Below, piece after piece: positions 25,588-35,531 of a stretch of 64,000 nt of DNA. Origin of the DNA: Rhodococcus qingshengii JCM 15477 (GTDB taxonomy: Bacteria; Actinomycetota; Actinomycetes; Mycobacteriales; Mycobacteriaceae); NCBI RefSeq assembly GCF_023221595.1, contig NZ_CP096563.1, forward strand, positions 1,904,501 to 1,968,500, given 5' to 3'. Below the pieces are notes generated by a model. The model searched no databases. It was not told the origin of the DNA and was given only the letters and a program-made list of their open reading frames with translations. Positions within the stretch are counted from its first letter, which is position 1. Every line of letters begins with the position of its first letter. The position numbers and the translations under genes are program-made.

Positions 25588-27034
25588 ATTTCTTGGCTTT
25601 CGACAAAATCTGCATCAACTGAAGTAGCGCCGAGAACTTCGCGAACACCGAGCGCGAGACCACCGGACCGAAAGCCGCGGTGTCGGTTGCGTCGAAGGCG
25701 TCGAGCAGATCGCGGAAACTTTCGACCTGTTTGACCATCGCGTCGAGATCGACGTGCGTGACTGTGTCGGCGTCACGCAGAGCGAGCAGGTACTGCGGCG
25801 CCGTCACCAAGGCGACCGCCGGTATCTTCCGCTCGAACAACGGTTCACCCTCACCGAAATGAATGACCGGTCCTGGCGCCACGATTCGGCGATCGCCTGC
25901 CCCGATGTCGCGCCACAGCGGTGCAACGATGTCGTGTACTTCCCGACTCGTCGCGTAGAGCAGTTCCGGTTCCGGAGTGGTCTCCAACGAATAGCTGCCG
26001 ATCGAGGTGTTCTCGGTATCGCCCAGTGCGCCGAGGTGTTCGATTGCGATCCCCGCTACTGCGCGCGCCTGACCGTCTTCGCCCTTCCACATCTCGGGGT
26101 GTGCTTCGAGCCAGGTGGACGTTGCCTGTCCGTGCTTGGACACCGCTGGAATGCGAAGGTGGCCGGTCGTCAGCACAAAAACGTACGACCGTCGATGCGG
26201 CTGCGCGACGGCGTGCCGCGCCAAGGCCAACATTCCCAGATGCCCGTTCTCCTCGACGCCGTTGGTTCCGTCGCTGTGAGTGATGAGCAGAATCGTCTCT
26301 TCCGGTGATGTCCCCGGGGATACCGCCCACACCGTGTCGGTCCGGGTGTCCGGATGCAGAGTTGCATCCAGAACCAGAGTGGCCCGCTGGCCCGAACGAG
26401 CTGCAGCGACAACCTTCCTGCCCTCGTCGCCGGCCACCCAGACGGCGGGGATGTCGTGGTACGGCTGCGTGAACGGAAGATATTGTCCCAGCGCGTTGTC
26501 CGGAGCGATGTCACGCCACACCGCGATCACGCCGAGCACTCCGGCTTTGCGGGCCTTGTCGAGTTTCGGGCCAAGAAGAGTCGCGGAGAGAACCGGATTT
26601 CGAAGAGTCTCGTCGGTGGCGATCGGACCCCACTCGCTGACCAGTAGTTTGCGGGGAAGATCGATGTGCGGGACCTCGATCACTGCGATCGCGCCCTTGG
26701 CCAAGGACCACTTGGGGCGTCGCGCGCTGACGTGGACCAGGGGAGCGGAGATTCCCTGAGGGCCGGTCAATCCCGAGTAGGGGAATGCGGACGAAACCTT
26801 GATCGGCCCCGTGGGCAATTCGATGCGAAGTCCGTCAGACGTTGCCGGTAGATCCCAGCGTTCGAAAGTGTGTGAATCACGCCGGACTTCGAGGCCCAGT
26901 TCGGTCAGTTCGTTCGCGACTTCCTCCACCACCGCGTGGTGCGAAGGTGATCCCGTCAATCGTGGCCCCCGCGCGTCGAGTCGCTGTTGGCCTGCAAGGA
27001 GGAGATCGCGATCGACGGCCTGGCCGTGATTCAT
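25586..27034 (-). CDS. M28-like metallopeptidase/hydrolase
   Basis: A 482-residue protein. Residues about 100-190 resemble a PA (protease-associated) insertion (APLVHVSARRPKWSLAKGAIAVIEVPHIDLP). The second half begins with ILLITHSDGTNGVEENGHLGMLALARHAV, where HSD and EENG positions match the zinc-ligand pattern of M28 aminopeptidases, and continues with VLTTGHLRIP. The expected downstream Glu/His ligands are not clearly recognisable, so activity is uncertain. There is no obvious signal peptide. The start at 27034 has AAAGG upstream; a longer frame to 27241 exists but lacks one. It is transcribed towards the palindrome at 25536 and away from the MMPL transporter gene. Confidence 0.65.
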   Translation of the reverse strand: MNHGQAVDRDLLLAGQQRLDARGPRLTGSPSHHAVVEEVANELTELGLEVRRDSHTFERWDLPATSDGLRIELPTGPIKVSSAFPYSGLTGPQGISAPLVHVSARRPKWSLAKGAIAVIEVPHIDLPRKLLVSEWGPIATDETLRNPVLSATLLGPKLDKARKAGVLGVIAVWRDIAPDNALGQYLPFTQPYHDIPAVWVAGDEGRKVVAAARSGQRATLVLDATLHPDTRTDTVWAVSPGTSPEETILLITHSDGTNGVEENGHLGMLALARHAVAQPHRRSYVFVLTTGHLRIPAVSKHGQATSTWLEAHPEMWKGEDGQARAVAGIAIEHLGALGDTENTSIGSYSLETTPEPELLYATSREVHDIVAPLWRDIGAGDRRIVAPGPVIHFGEGEPLFERKIPAVALVTAPQYLLALRDADTVTHVDLDAMVKQVESFRDLLDAFDATDTAAFGPVVSRSVFAKFSALLQLMQILSKAKK

Positions 27035-27258
27035 GGGATTGCCTTTCGTGCTACGCGACGTCTGCTCTGGTGAGGCGCCTGCCCGTGTCGTGTCCACGGT
27101 ACCGAGCGGTCTGAAAAGGACTCGGAGAGCGCGCCGGATATGCCGTTTTCGCAGATATACCAGGTGCCAACGAGCCGGTCGGTCCGTACCGTATGACCTT
27201 GGCACCGAAAGACTCCGTGTTCTTCGGACAGACCAGTCCACGGCGAGAGAGGCCTACG

Positions 27259-29505
27259 TTGGCTACGTATCTTTACAGGTTGGGGAAGTTCGCTTTCCGC
27301 CACAAGTATCTTGTGGTGGCCGCGTGGATTATCGTGATCGCGGTGGTGGGGGGCGCTATCAGCGCCACAAATCCGACGTTCTCCAAAGAATTCAATCTTC
27401 CGGGCACTGATTCACAGCGTGCGACCGAGTTGATGAACGAGAACTTTGCAGCGGCAGCGGAGCAGCAAACTCAGGCGTCGACCAGCATTCTCATCGCGGC
27501 AGACGACGGGCTTGCCGCGCACAGCGATCAGATCGATCAGTTGATCGCGCAGGCGAAGACGTTGCCGGACATCGTCGATCCCGAGAAGATCGTCAATCCG
27601 GTCACTCTCGCGGAGGCAAATCCAGCGGTGGCGTCGGCCGTTCTCGGCGACAACGGCAAGGTCGGGCTGATCCAGCTCAATCAGTCGATTCGCATCGAGG
27701 ATCAGACGCAGGCCAACAAGACCGCGTTCCTGGACTTGATGGCAAAGTTCCGCACCGGCGGCTTGCAAGTCGAAGGAACCGGCTCGATGATGCAGGTGCA
27801 GGCCGCGGGCGGTCTGTCGGAGATGCTCGGCTTCGCGGTGGCGTTCATCGTGATGATCGTGGCGTTCGGTGCACTCATCGCGGCGTTCATCCCGTTGTTC
27901 ACTGCAATTCTGGGAATTGCGCTGGCCACTCTGACTGTCACCCTCGGCTCGGGCTTCTTCGACATCAACGAAGGCGTCACGGGAATCGTCACGATGATCG
28001 GCATCGCAGTCTCGATCGACTACGCGTTGTTCATCGTGTCGCGCTACCGCAGTGAGCTCAACCTGGGCGGAACCAGGGAAGCCGCCGCCGGACGCGCAGT
28101 AGGTACTGCCGGTTCGTCTGTCGTATTCGCAGGCCTGACAGTGGTGGTTGCGCTGGCGGCCCTGGCGGTGGTCGGGGTTCCGATGATCACGCAGATGGGA
28201 ATCTCGGCAGCGGTTGCCGTCATCATCGCTGTGCTCGGCGCAATCACATTGATCCCAGCGGTTCTGGGTATCTTCGGCCGATTCGCGTTCTCGCCTCGTA
28301 TCCCCGGGCTGCGCCACGGTGACGAGCCCGAGACGATGGAATCCAACGGACATCGCTGGGCCAAGATAGTCACCAAGTACCCGTGGCCGATCGCGGGTGC
28401 TGCGCTGGTGCTTCTGGTGATCGCGGCTATTCCGATGACGAAGCTCGAACTCGGACTCTCGTTCACTCAGGACGAAGAGCGGCCGGCACTTGCCCTGCTG
28501 CAACGTGGGTTCGGTGAAGGCGTCAATGGCGAATTGTTCGTCGTGCTCGACGCGCCTGACGGCACCGACATCACCGCGATTGCCGAAGGCACTGTCGCGC
28601 ACATCAAGGGCCTCGACAACGTCGCAACTCCGGATCAGTTGATGTGGGTCGGAAACGGACCGGACGCAGCAAACCCGATGGCGGGCGCCAACTCTGCGCT
28701 GATCGCGGTCACCCCGCAGATGTCACCGAGCGGCCCCGAAACCCACGAGCTGATGAATCAGATCCGGGATTACGGATCGACGGTGAAATCGGAAGGCGCA
28801 GAACTCGGTGTAGCGGGGCAAACCGCGATCGTTGCCGACATGTCGTCGAAGCTCAGTTCCGCGCTCATCCCGTATCTCATCGTGGTTGTGGGGCTGGCGT
28901 TCATCATCATGATGGTCGTCTTCCGCTCGATCCTGGTGCCGCTGACCGCAACTCTCGGATTCCTGTTTTCCGTCTGTGCGACCTTCGGCGCCACGGTGGC
29001 CATCTTCCAGGAGGGCGACTTCGGGCTGATCGAGCACACACAACCCATCATCTCGTTCCTGCCGATCTTCATGATCGGTGTGGTCTTCGGGTTGGCGATG
29101 GACTATCAAGTGTTCCTCGTGACGCGAATGCGCGAGGAATACGTGCACGGATTGTCGGCCAAGGACGCCATCATCTCCGGCTACACCCATGGTGCTCGCG
29201 TGGTCGCGTCGGCGGCCATCATCATGATCTCCGTGTTCGGCGCATTCATGCTGTCCTCGGAGACGACAAGCAAGATGATGGGCTTCGGCCTCGCGGCTGC
29301 AGTCTTCTTCGACGCCTTCATCATCCGCATGATCGTGATCCCTGCGGTCATGTCGATTCTCGGTGATTCGGCATGGAAGTTGCCGGCGTGGCTCGACAAG
29401 ATCCTGCCGAACGTCGACATCGAGGGTGAAGCGATTCGACGGATTCCGATCGAGCAGGATCCGGATTCCGATCCAGACCCGAATCAGGTGCCTGTGAGGG
29501 TGTAA
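27259..29505 (+). CDS. MMPL family transporter (RND superfamily)
   Basis: A proton-driven exporter of about 748 residues with two repeated halves: one membrane helix, an extracytoplasmic domain, then five or six helices. The proton-relay Asp-Tyr pairs are in GIAVSIDYALFIVSRYR and GVVFGLAMDYQVFLVTRMREEY. Start choice is uncertain: TTG 27259 has GAGAGG before it and gives the usual MATYLYRLGKFAFRHKY beginning; ATG 27193 would add 22 residues without a ribosome binding site. Related MmpL proteins export lipids, siderophores or drugs. The cargo here is unknown, and the NRPS at 45414 is too far away to call a partner. A strong hairpin follows the stop. Confidence 0.85.
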   Translation: MATYLYRLGKFAFRHKYLVVAAWIIVIAVVGGAISATNPTFSKEFNLPGTDSQRATELMNENFAAAAEQQTQASTSILIAADDGLAAHSDQIDQLIAQAKTLPDIVDPEKIVNPVTLAEANPAVASAVLGDNGKVGLIQLNQSIRIEDQTQANKTAFLDLMAKFRTGGLQVEGTGSMMQVQAAGGLSEMLGFAVAFIVMIVAFGALIAAFIPLFTAILGIALATLTVTLGSGFFDINEGVTGIVTMIGIAVSIDYALFIVSRYRSELNLGGTREAAAGRAVGTAGSSVVFAGLTVVVALAALAVVGVPMITQMGISAAVAVIIAVLGAITLIPAVLGIFGRFAFSPRIPGLRHGDEPETMESNGHRWAKIVTKYPWPIAGAALVLLVIAAIPMTKLELGLSFTQDEERPALALLQRGFGEGVNGELFVVLDAPDGTDITAIAEGTVAHIKGLDNVATPDQLMWVGNGPDAANPMAGANSALIAVTPQMSPSGPETHELMNQIRDYGSTVKSEGAELGVAGQTAIVADMSSKLSSALIPYLIVVVGLAFIIMMVVFRSILVPLTATLGFLFSVCATFGATVAIFQEGDFGLIEHTQPIISFLPIFMIGVVFGLAMDYQVFLVTRMREEYVHGLSAKDAIISGYTHGARVVASAAIIMISVFGAFMLSSETTSKMMGFGLAAAVFFDAFIIRMIVIPAVMSILGDSAWKLPAWLDKILPNVDIEGEAIRRIPIEQDPDSDPDPNQVPVRV

Positions 29506-29519
29506 GCACTCAGGCAGTC

Positions 29520-29560
29520 AGAACGGGGTGCCGGTTGCACAGCAACTGGCACCCCGTTCT
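29520..29560 (+). terminator. Terminator after the MMPL gene
   Basis: An 18-bp stem starting AGAACGGGGTGCC with one G-U pair and a 5-base loop, followed by TCTGT rather than a long T-run. It stands 15 bases after the stop codon. Confidence 0.7.
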
Positions 29561-29709
29561 TCTGTGTTCATACGGAGCCCGCGCGATAGGAAACCATCCG
29601 GTTGGTAACAGAAATTGCTGTGATCGCGACAGGAATTCCAGAGGCGACGCGCATCGGGGGCGAGCCGTGACGGTGACTGCGAGGGTACGTGTCGAAGGAG
29701 CAAACCGAT

Positions 29710-31134
29710 TTGAAGCGGGCCGAGAAGTGGACCTTCGCGCTGACGGTCGTCTCCCTGATCGCCGGCGGGACAGTGGTTGCCGGGCTGGTGGATCGGTGGA
29801 GCAGTTCGCCGTCCGATGACATCTCGGTAGCTGCGACTTCGTCGATCAGCATGACGTCCACACCGGAAGAGATGGCGCCGGAGGACCTGCCTGAATTCTC
29901 GTACGTCACGCCGAGCGCGGTGTACCCGACCACGATTCCGGGTTGTGAAAGCGTCGAAGCGCCGGACGACGAACACGGAATCTCGATCTTCACATCGACA
30001 GGTGGCGACGACGCGTACGACGACCCACGTTTTCCGTGGTTTTCCGGCGCCAAAGCTGTATCGATGTCGGATGCGGTCGCCGATGCGATTCCGGACGGCG
30101 TCGAGATCAAGTTCGCCAGTCCGAGCCGATCACTCCAGTTCGGTCCGATCTCGGCACCGTCGACCTCGGACGAGTTACCCGAGGGATGGACGATCGAGGA
30201 TCTGGCGTCCACTGATGCGTCGGCGACAATACTTCGAGGCGAGGCCAGTGGTGGACTGTCGGTCTCGGTCAACAGCAGTAAGGCGCCGGTTCCTCCGTGC
30301 ATTGCCGGTTCTCTCGTCGAACGTCGCTCACTCGCGGATGGTTCAGTTGTGGACGTGCAGGACTCGTGGAGTGAAATCAACGGACAACGCACTCTCTCTC
30401 GTTCGGCGTTCCTTTACGGCATCGATGGCACACGAGTTCACGCCTATCTCGATGACACTGCCGATCGAGTCGGCGCCGAGGTTCAGGCAAGCGGCGCGCT
30501 TCCACTGACCATCGACGAACTGGTGTCCTTGGTCAGCCTGCCGCAACTGCGAATCACGACGCCTGCTCCGCCGGGTACGGCACCGCTTTCGCCCGGGTGC
30601 CACGGGATCCCCCGAGACTCTGGCGACGTGGCCGAACTCGATCGCGCGACGATCGAACGTCTCAACGCGGTACTCGAAGTCAGATGGCGCGCTGTACCTC
30701 CGGGTTTTCCGATTCTTGATACCGGACCGGGCACTCTGACGGTGGCGGAGAATGACAAGTCCACTGCATGTCAGAGACTTCTCACCCGGACGGGAGACAG
30801 CGAGTCGACGCTCAACATGACAATTACCGGCGGACAACCACTCCCTACGGAGCCCAACAAATACGACCCTTCCTACGACGGGCACCCCTTGGAGGTCGTG
30901 ACGCGACCGGATGGATCCGTGATCGAGCGAGACGAACGGAACTACGCGACCGTGCCCATGACAAATGACGGCTCGAAAGCAGAATCGACGCAGGAAACGA
31001 GCAGGTCGGTGGTCGTCACCCGCCCGAATGGGACCCAAGTCTCGGTTTCGTCGTCGGCTGCGATCCCGAACGATCCGATGACGTTCGCGCAGTTGGAGTT
31101 TCTCGCGACGACCGAAGGCTTGGAGATTCGATGA
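29710..31134 (+). CDS. Membrane-anchored exported protein of unknown function
   Basis: A protein of about 474 residues with one N-terminal membrane segment (KWTFALTVVSLIAGGTVVAGLVDRW) and a large predicted extracytoplasmic part rich in Ser, Thr, Asp and Pro. I do not recognise a domain. TTG 29710 is preferred because AAGGAG lies nine bases before it; GTG 29689 is an alternative that would add seven residues. Its stop overlaps the next start (ATGA), so it is coupled to the beta-propeller protein, and both are single-pass anchored. Conserved Cys residues (CESVEAP, PPCIAGS, PGCHGIP, STACQRL) suggest disulfides outside the cell. Confidence 0.65.
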   Translation: MKRAEKWTFALTVVSLIAGGTVVAGLVDRWSSSPSDDISVAATSSISMTSTPEEMAPEDLPEFSYVTPSAVYPTTIPGCESVEAPDDEHGISIFTSTGGDDAYDDPRFPWFSGAKAVSMSDAVADAIPDGVEIKFASPSRSLQFGPISAPSTSDELPEGWTIEDLASTDASATILRGEASGGLSVSVNSSKAPVPPCIAGSLVERRSLADGSVVDVQDSWSEINGQRTLSRSAFLYGIDGTRVHAYLDDTADRVGAEVQASGALPLTIDELVSLVSLPQLRITTPAPPGTAPLSPGCHGIPRDSGDVAELDRATIERLNAVLEVRWRAVPPGFPILDTGPGTLTVAENDKSTACQRLLTRTGDSESTLNMTITGGQPLPTEPNKYDPSYDGHPLEVVTRPDGSVIERDERNYATVPMTNDGSKAESTQETSRSVVVTRPNGTQVSVSSSAAIPNDPMTFAQLEFLATTEGLEIR

Positions 31135-32495
31135 CCACCAGATTCTCCCCGAAATCGCGACTTCGGATCGCGGCCGCCGCAGCCGTAGTCACCGTCACTG
31201 CCGCCATCGCCACGGTGGTCACGTCGACGAGTTCCGAACCGACAGCGATCTCGTCGCCGCTATGGAGCGTCGAGGCCTCCGAGATTCTCGGGCGCGAGTT
31301 CGCGATCTTCCGGAGCCCACTTGTTGGAACCGAATTCAACATGGACATGGGCGGATTCATCGACGCCGGATCACTCGTGGTCACGATGATCGGTATGCCG
31401 GATCGTCAGGCGTATTCGTTGGACGACGCAGAATTGGTCGGATTGGACGCCGAAGATGGCACAGTTCGTTGGCGCACGTCGGCGGTCGACATCGGTGGTT
31501 GCTCCGAGACTCTGCTCGGCAGTTCGGTGCTGTGTTTCTCCGGGCCGTACGTATCCGGTGGTTCGTACTCGCTGTTCGACATCGAGACGGGAGAGCGGCG
31601 AGACATCAAGACACCGTGGTCGCCGATCGTCGCGGTTGTCTCGGGCGACACCGTACTCGCGCTCGAAGGTGATATCGAGAGCAACGACGTTCGCGTGCAC
31701 AGCGGAACCGTCGACGATCCGGAAGCGAACTGGTCCAAAGCGTTCGACGTCGGTGGATCGTGGGAAGCCGGATACGTCGATCCGGTGATGTCGGTTCACG
31801 GCGACCTGGGCGTGATCGCTCTCGACGAGTCCTTGGGATTCGACGTGAAGACCGGCGAACAGCGGTGGGTACACGGTTACTCCACCTGTTCGACCGCGCA
31901 CACATCGTCCGACGGGGTGACATTGGTGTCGGATGGCGGTTGCGAAGGCAATTGCCGTCCGACAAGTGAGTACGCGCTCGATCAGTACGGGCGCGAGTTC
32001 GCCAGGACGGACGAACTGCCTTCGGAGTCCTCGTACTACGGCGGACGATACAGCCGAGATGATCCGGCGGGAGGATCGACTCCGATCATTCTGGGACACA
32101 GCGGTTTCGACCGGACTTCGGGCGAGAAATTGTGGTCCAACAGTGAAGTCTTCGACACCGCACAGTCGTTGGCGGTGATCGGCAACGTGATCGCCGTGAC
32201 CCGCTCCGGTTCCGAGCCCGAGGTCCAGTTCGTGGACCTGCTCACCGGGGAGGTCCTGTGGCGCTCGAACGCCGAGCGCGCCGGAGAGATCGCCTGGCAC
32301 GGGGATGTCGTTATCGACGAGGGCAACGTCTACGGAACAGATGTCAGGACCGGCCAACGGAGTTGGGAGGTCCAAGTCGTCCAGGACGGGGACGACGAGT
32401 TCACGCCTTGGGTGATGCCGCGCGAGCTGTGGGCGGGGGAGAAGGTGCTGTTGCGTTCCAGTGAAGACCGCATCACGGCGTTGAAACTGTCGTGA
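31131..32495 (+). CDS. Anchored PQQ-like beta-propeller protein
   Basis: A 454-residue protein with an N-terminal membrane segment (LRIAAAAAVVTVTAAIATVVT) and repeats of the PQQ/beta-propeller type: LVGLDAEDGTVRWRTS, LGFDVKTGEQRWVHGY, FDRTSGEKLWSNSE, FVDLLTGEVLWRSNA and YGTDVRTGQRSWEV. Each repeat has the Gly-x-x-x-Trp pattern of propeller blades. Such proteins often act as scaffolds rather than quinone enzymes; no PQQ ligands are evident. It is translationally coupled to the preceding anchored protein, so they probably act together at the cell surface. It ends 45 bases before the convergent glycosyltransferase. Confidence 0.75.
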   Translation: MTTRFSPKSRLRIAAAAAVVTVTAAIATVVTSTSSEPTAISSPLWSVEASEILGREFAIFRSPLVGTEFNMDMGGFIDAGSLVVTMIGMPDRQAYSLDDAELVGLDAEDGTVRWRTSAVDIGGCSETLLGSSVLCFSGPYVSGGSYSLFDIETGERRDIKTPWSPIVAVVSGDTVLALEGDIESNDVRVHSGTVDDPEANWSKAFDVGGSWEAGYVDPVMSVHGDLGVIALDESLGFDVKTGEQRWVHGYSTCSTAHTSSDGVTLVSDGGCEGNCRPTSEYALDQYGREFARTDELPSESSYYGGRYSRDDPAGGSTPIILGHSGFDRTSGEKLWSNSEVFDTAQSLAVIGNVIAVTRSGSEPEVQFVDLLTGEVLWRSNAERAGEIAWHGDVVIDEGNVYGTDVRTGQRSWEVQVVQDGDDEFTPWVMPRELWAGEKVLLRSSEDRITALKLS

Positions 32496-32540
32496 AATTC
32501 GGTGGCTGCGAACCTTCGGCGATTAGCGAAATTCGATGGG

Positions 32541-33425
32541 TTACTGGTGAACTGGCATGATTCGACCTTTCGACATGCCGAACAAGCGCCTGAACTCCAG
32601 GCGCTCCTGCTCGAAGTTGTAGATGCGGTAGACGGGCCACACGAGCGCATGGAGCATCGAGTCGCCCCAGATGGTCAGTTTGAGGCGCCAATTCATGATG
32701 TTGTGAAGGTGCAGAACCGATTCGGATGCTTGGTTGTACTTCAGGTACTCCAACGGAGGGGTTTCACCGCGTCGACCGGACGTTTCTGCTCGCATGTCGG
32801 CGATCTGACCGATCGTCATCCCTTCCTCCCGAAGGCACAGTGAAAGGTCGATATCTTCGTGGATGTCCGGCCGGTCACTGACTTGCTCGCGGACCGACAA
32901 CCATGCGCTTTTTCTGATCGCCATGTTCGCTCCGGCGACAGCGAGTACTTGACGTTCGCAATCGAACTTCCCCTGCTTCACCTGCCTGTCCAGTGCGTAG
33001 CGGTGGATTCGAGCAAACGGCGATTCGAAGAGGTAGGTGAGTCCGGCAACTGCTGAATGAGCGGTGCTGCGTTGGAAGAAACCCTTGACCGCATCTGCCC
33101 ATCCCGGTTGTACCCGTGTGTCCGCGTCGATACGACCGATGATGTTGCCGGTCGAGGCGTCGAAGCCCGCGTTCCGGGCGTGTACGACGCCTTGGCGGGC
33201 CTCGAAGACATATCTGACTTTGTCGTACTTCTCGGCGAACTCCTGGATGATCGATGCAGTACCGTCCGTCGAGTTGTTGTCGACAATCAGAATCTCATCG
33301 ATTTCCGACTCGGTCAGTAGACGCTCGATGCAGCCGGAAACCGCGTTCTCTTCGTTGAATACCGGAACAACCACCGAAAGTCGATTAGTGGACAAGTGTT
33401 CAATATCCTGCATGGATGCGGTCAC
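32541..33425 (-). CDS. Family 2 glycosyltransferase
   Basis: A GT2 enzyme of 294 residues. RLSVVVPVFNEENAVSGCIERLL is the nucleotide-binding beginning, ILIVDNNSTDGT the second strand, RQGVVHARNAGFDASTGNIIGRIDADTRVQPGW contains the DxD-type metal site (DAD), and DRPDIHEDIDLSLCLREEGM includes the acidic catalytic segment. No membrane segments are clear. GTG 33425 is chosen because AAAGGA lies six bases before it; the ATG at 33413 lacks a site, and the open frame continues to 33524. Acceptor unknown. It faces an A/T-richer stretch without neighbours. Confidence 0.8.
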   Translation of the reverse strand: MTASMQDIEHLSTNRLSVVVPVFNEENAVSGCIERLLTESEIDEILIVDNNSTDGTASIIQEFAEKYDKVRYVFEARQGVVHARNAGFDASTGNIIGRIDADTRVQPGWADAVKGFFQRSTAHSAVAGLTYLFESPFARIHRYALDRQVKQGKFDCERQVLAVAGANMAIRKSAWLSVREQVSDRPDIHEDIDLSLCLREEGMTIGQIADMRAETSGRRGETPPLEYLKYNQASESVLHLHNIMNWRLKLTIWGDSMLHALVWPVYRIYNFEQERLEFRRLFGMSKGRIMPVHQ

Positions 33426-33945
33426 TGTATTCCTTTGCTGGGCAATTGGGTCCAGTCCTTCGCAAAGGTTACGATAGCAATAGGTGACCATTCGGACAAT
33501 TTGAACCGAGGGCCATATGATCAATCCCGCAACAGCTTATTGCGGGAAACTATCAGCATAAGTGCAGCTGGCACGGCATAAATGCATGCAGAATAAGGCT
33601 TTCGGAGCTGATTGATTTTTACCCGCTCGAGTCTATTCGTCGGTCGAACACCGGACTTTAGTCCTTCTAATTCCGGCAAATATAATGCTGCCCGTTCGCT
33701 GAATTGTGAATCGCCACTGCGGCAACCGTCGGGCAATATCTAGATGTCGCAAGTTGCTTTTCAGCGAAGTGGAGTCGGTGCAGCGCAAGTGCCATATTTG
33801 TAGATTCAACGGACCCTTGACGGCAAGGTTGCCGCCATCTGCAAATATTTGCTTTTGTAGCTGTCGGTCTGGATTTTCCAGTGAAGTCTGCCCCCGCGAC
33901 TTTTCAGCACCGATTTCCGATGTGCAAACAGCAGCCGGCACCTAC
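33426..33945. other. A/T-richer gene-poor stretch
   Basis: About 520 bases between the glycosyltransferase and dctA. It is visibly richer in A and T than its surroundings (for example AATATAATGC and AGCATAAGTGCAG). Short frames on both strands show no recognisable domain. The 5' leader of the glycosyltransferase is inside it. A small inverted repeat, CCCGCAACAG-CTTATTGCGGG, lies near 33526-33546. I see no convincing gene. Confidence 0.5.
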
Positions 33946-35343
33946 CTATCGGGTCAGGATGCCTTCGGTTTCGGGTGCCGGAACGGTTTTCCCCGTGATC
34001 GGATCGACTTCCTCGAGCGGTGGAACGTCTTCTCCGTCGAGCACTCGGCGCATGCGCTCCTTGTCGAGCTGCCCCTCCCAATTGGCGACCACGAAGGTTG
34101 CGACACAGTTCCCGAGCAGGTTCACCGACACCCGCATCGAATCCATGATTCGATCGGCGCCCAGTAGGAGAGCGACTGCGGCAACTGGAATTGCGCCGTG
34201 ACCGATTGCGGCCACGGTGGCCGACAGCGCCAGAAATGACGATCCCGGCACGCCGGCCATTCCCTTCGAGGTGAGCATCAGAACCAGGACGGCAGTGATC
34301 TGTTCACCGAGTGTCAGGTCCACGCCGAGTGCCTGCGCCAGAAACAGCATGCAGATCGACAGGTACAGCGTTGCGCCGTCGAGATTGAACGAGTAGCCGG
34401 TAGGCACCACCAATCCTGTTGTAGTGCGCGAGCATCCGGCGTTGGTGAGCTTGACCATGATTCGGGGCAGAACTACTTCGGTCGACGCCGTTCCCAAAGC
34501 GAGGAAGAGTTCGTCCTTGATGTACTTGACGAATTTCCACAGGTTCACGCCCGCGAAGTACCTGACTATCGCGGCCAGGATGAGGATGAACAGGACGGCG
34601 GCGAGATAGCATGCGGCGATCAGCTTTCCGTAACTTCCGAGCGAAGCGATCCCGTACTGACCGACGATGTACGCCATCGCGCCCAAAGCGCCCAACGGCG
34701 CCAGTCTCATGATCCAGCCGATGATCGTGAAGAACAGATGGCTCAGACGATCGACGAGTTCGAACACGATCGGTGGTCCACTCTCACCCGCCTTGGCCAA
34801 TGCGAGCCCGAACAGTACGGCGAAGAAGAGGACTTGGAGGAGTGCGTTCTCGGCGAAGGCCGAAACTATCGACACCGGAATGATATTGAGCAGGAATTCG
34901 ACGGTGTGGGGAAGTTCGCCACTTCCGGTCTTGGCGGCCACGGCGTCCGCACCGTTCGCCAGCGTCTCCGGATCGATGTTGAATCCCGCACCCGGCTTCA
35001 TCAGATTTCCGATGAGCAGCCCGAACAACAGGGCGAAGGTGGTCACGACTTCGAAGTAGATGAGTGCTTTGACGCCGATACGCCCCACGGCCTTCAGATC
35101 CCCGACGTGGGCGATCCCGATCACAACGGTGCAGAAGATGATCGGCGCGATCAGCATTTTGATCAGCTTGATGAACCCGTCGGCGAGGGGCTTGAGGTTC
35201 GCGCCGAATTCCGGCCACAACCAGCCGATGAGAACACCGATGACGATAGCGGCGATCAATTGCACGAACAGTGATCGGTACCAGGGCGGCTTGTTGGCGA
35301 GTCGCGCGAGCTCGCTGTTCGGCAGTTTTACGGAAGTTGGCAT
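33946..35343 (-). CDS. dctA: C4-dicarboxylate:cation symporter (DctA type)
   Basis: A 465-residue DAACS-family sodium/proton:dicarboxylate symporter importing succinate, fumarate or malate. The first helix YRSLFVQLIAAIVIGVLIGWLWPEFGANLKPLADGFIKLIKMLIAPIIFCTVV is diagnostic, and the substrate-binding region is intact: GTASTEVVLPRIM, VVPTGYSFNLDGATLYL, TSKGMAGVPGSSFLAL and LLGADRIMDSMRVSVNLLGN. ATG 35343 begins at the family N-terminus, though no strong ribosome binding site is seen; an upstream ATG at 35511 is open but would overlap the divergent gene. It is divergent from the small stress protein gene. Confidence 0.88.
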   Translation of the reverse strand: MPTSVKLPNSELARLANKPPWYRSLFVQLIAAIVIGVLIGWLWPEFGANLKPLADGFIKLIKMLIAPIIFCTVVIGIAHVGDLKAVGRIGVKALIYFEVVTTFALLFGLLIGNLMKPGAGFNIDPETLANGADAVAAKTGSGELPHTVEFLLNIIPVSIVSAFAENALLQVLFFAVLFGLALAKAGESGPPIVFELVDRLSHLFFTIIGWIMRLAPLGALGAMAYIVGQYGIASLGSYGKLIAACYLAAVLFILILAAIVRYFAGVNLWKFVKYIKDELFLALGTASTEVVLPRIMVKLTNAGCSRTTTGLVVPTGYSFNLDGATLYLSICMLFLAQALGVDLTLGEQITAVLVLMLTSKGMAGVPGSSFLALSATVAAIGHGAIPVAAVALLLGADRIMDSMRVSVNLLGNCVATFVVANWEGQLDKERMRRVLDGEDVPPLEEVDPITGKTVPAPETEGILTR

Positions 35344-35531
35344 GGATGGGAACGGTAGGTCCGCTTGATTGCGAAAAAATAACTCGCGAATGTCGTGGAT
35401 GTAACGCGTCGAGGTTGCATCTCGGACAACAATTCGGTCAACAAGCGACAGTTGTGTGTGACTGTGGCTATTGTTTCCCTGAGCGGTGATCTTCCGTCCG
35501 CGTGCATGCACGACGTGTGAGAGGGGCTGTC

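Noticed and set aside
27035..27258. Separate small gene between the hydrolase and the MMPL transporter
   Set aside because: Only short shadow frames are present; the interval is a divergent promoter region.
33633..33941. Possible 102-codon minus-strand gene in the A/T-richer stretch
   Set aside because: No recognisable domain, no ribosome binding site and atypical composition; treated as non-coding.
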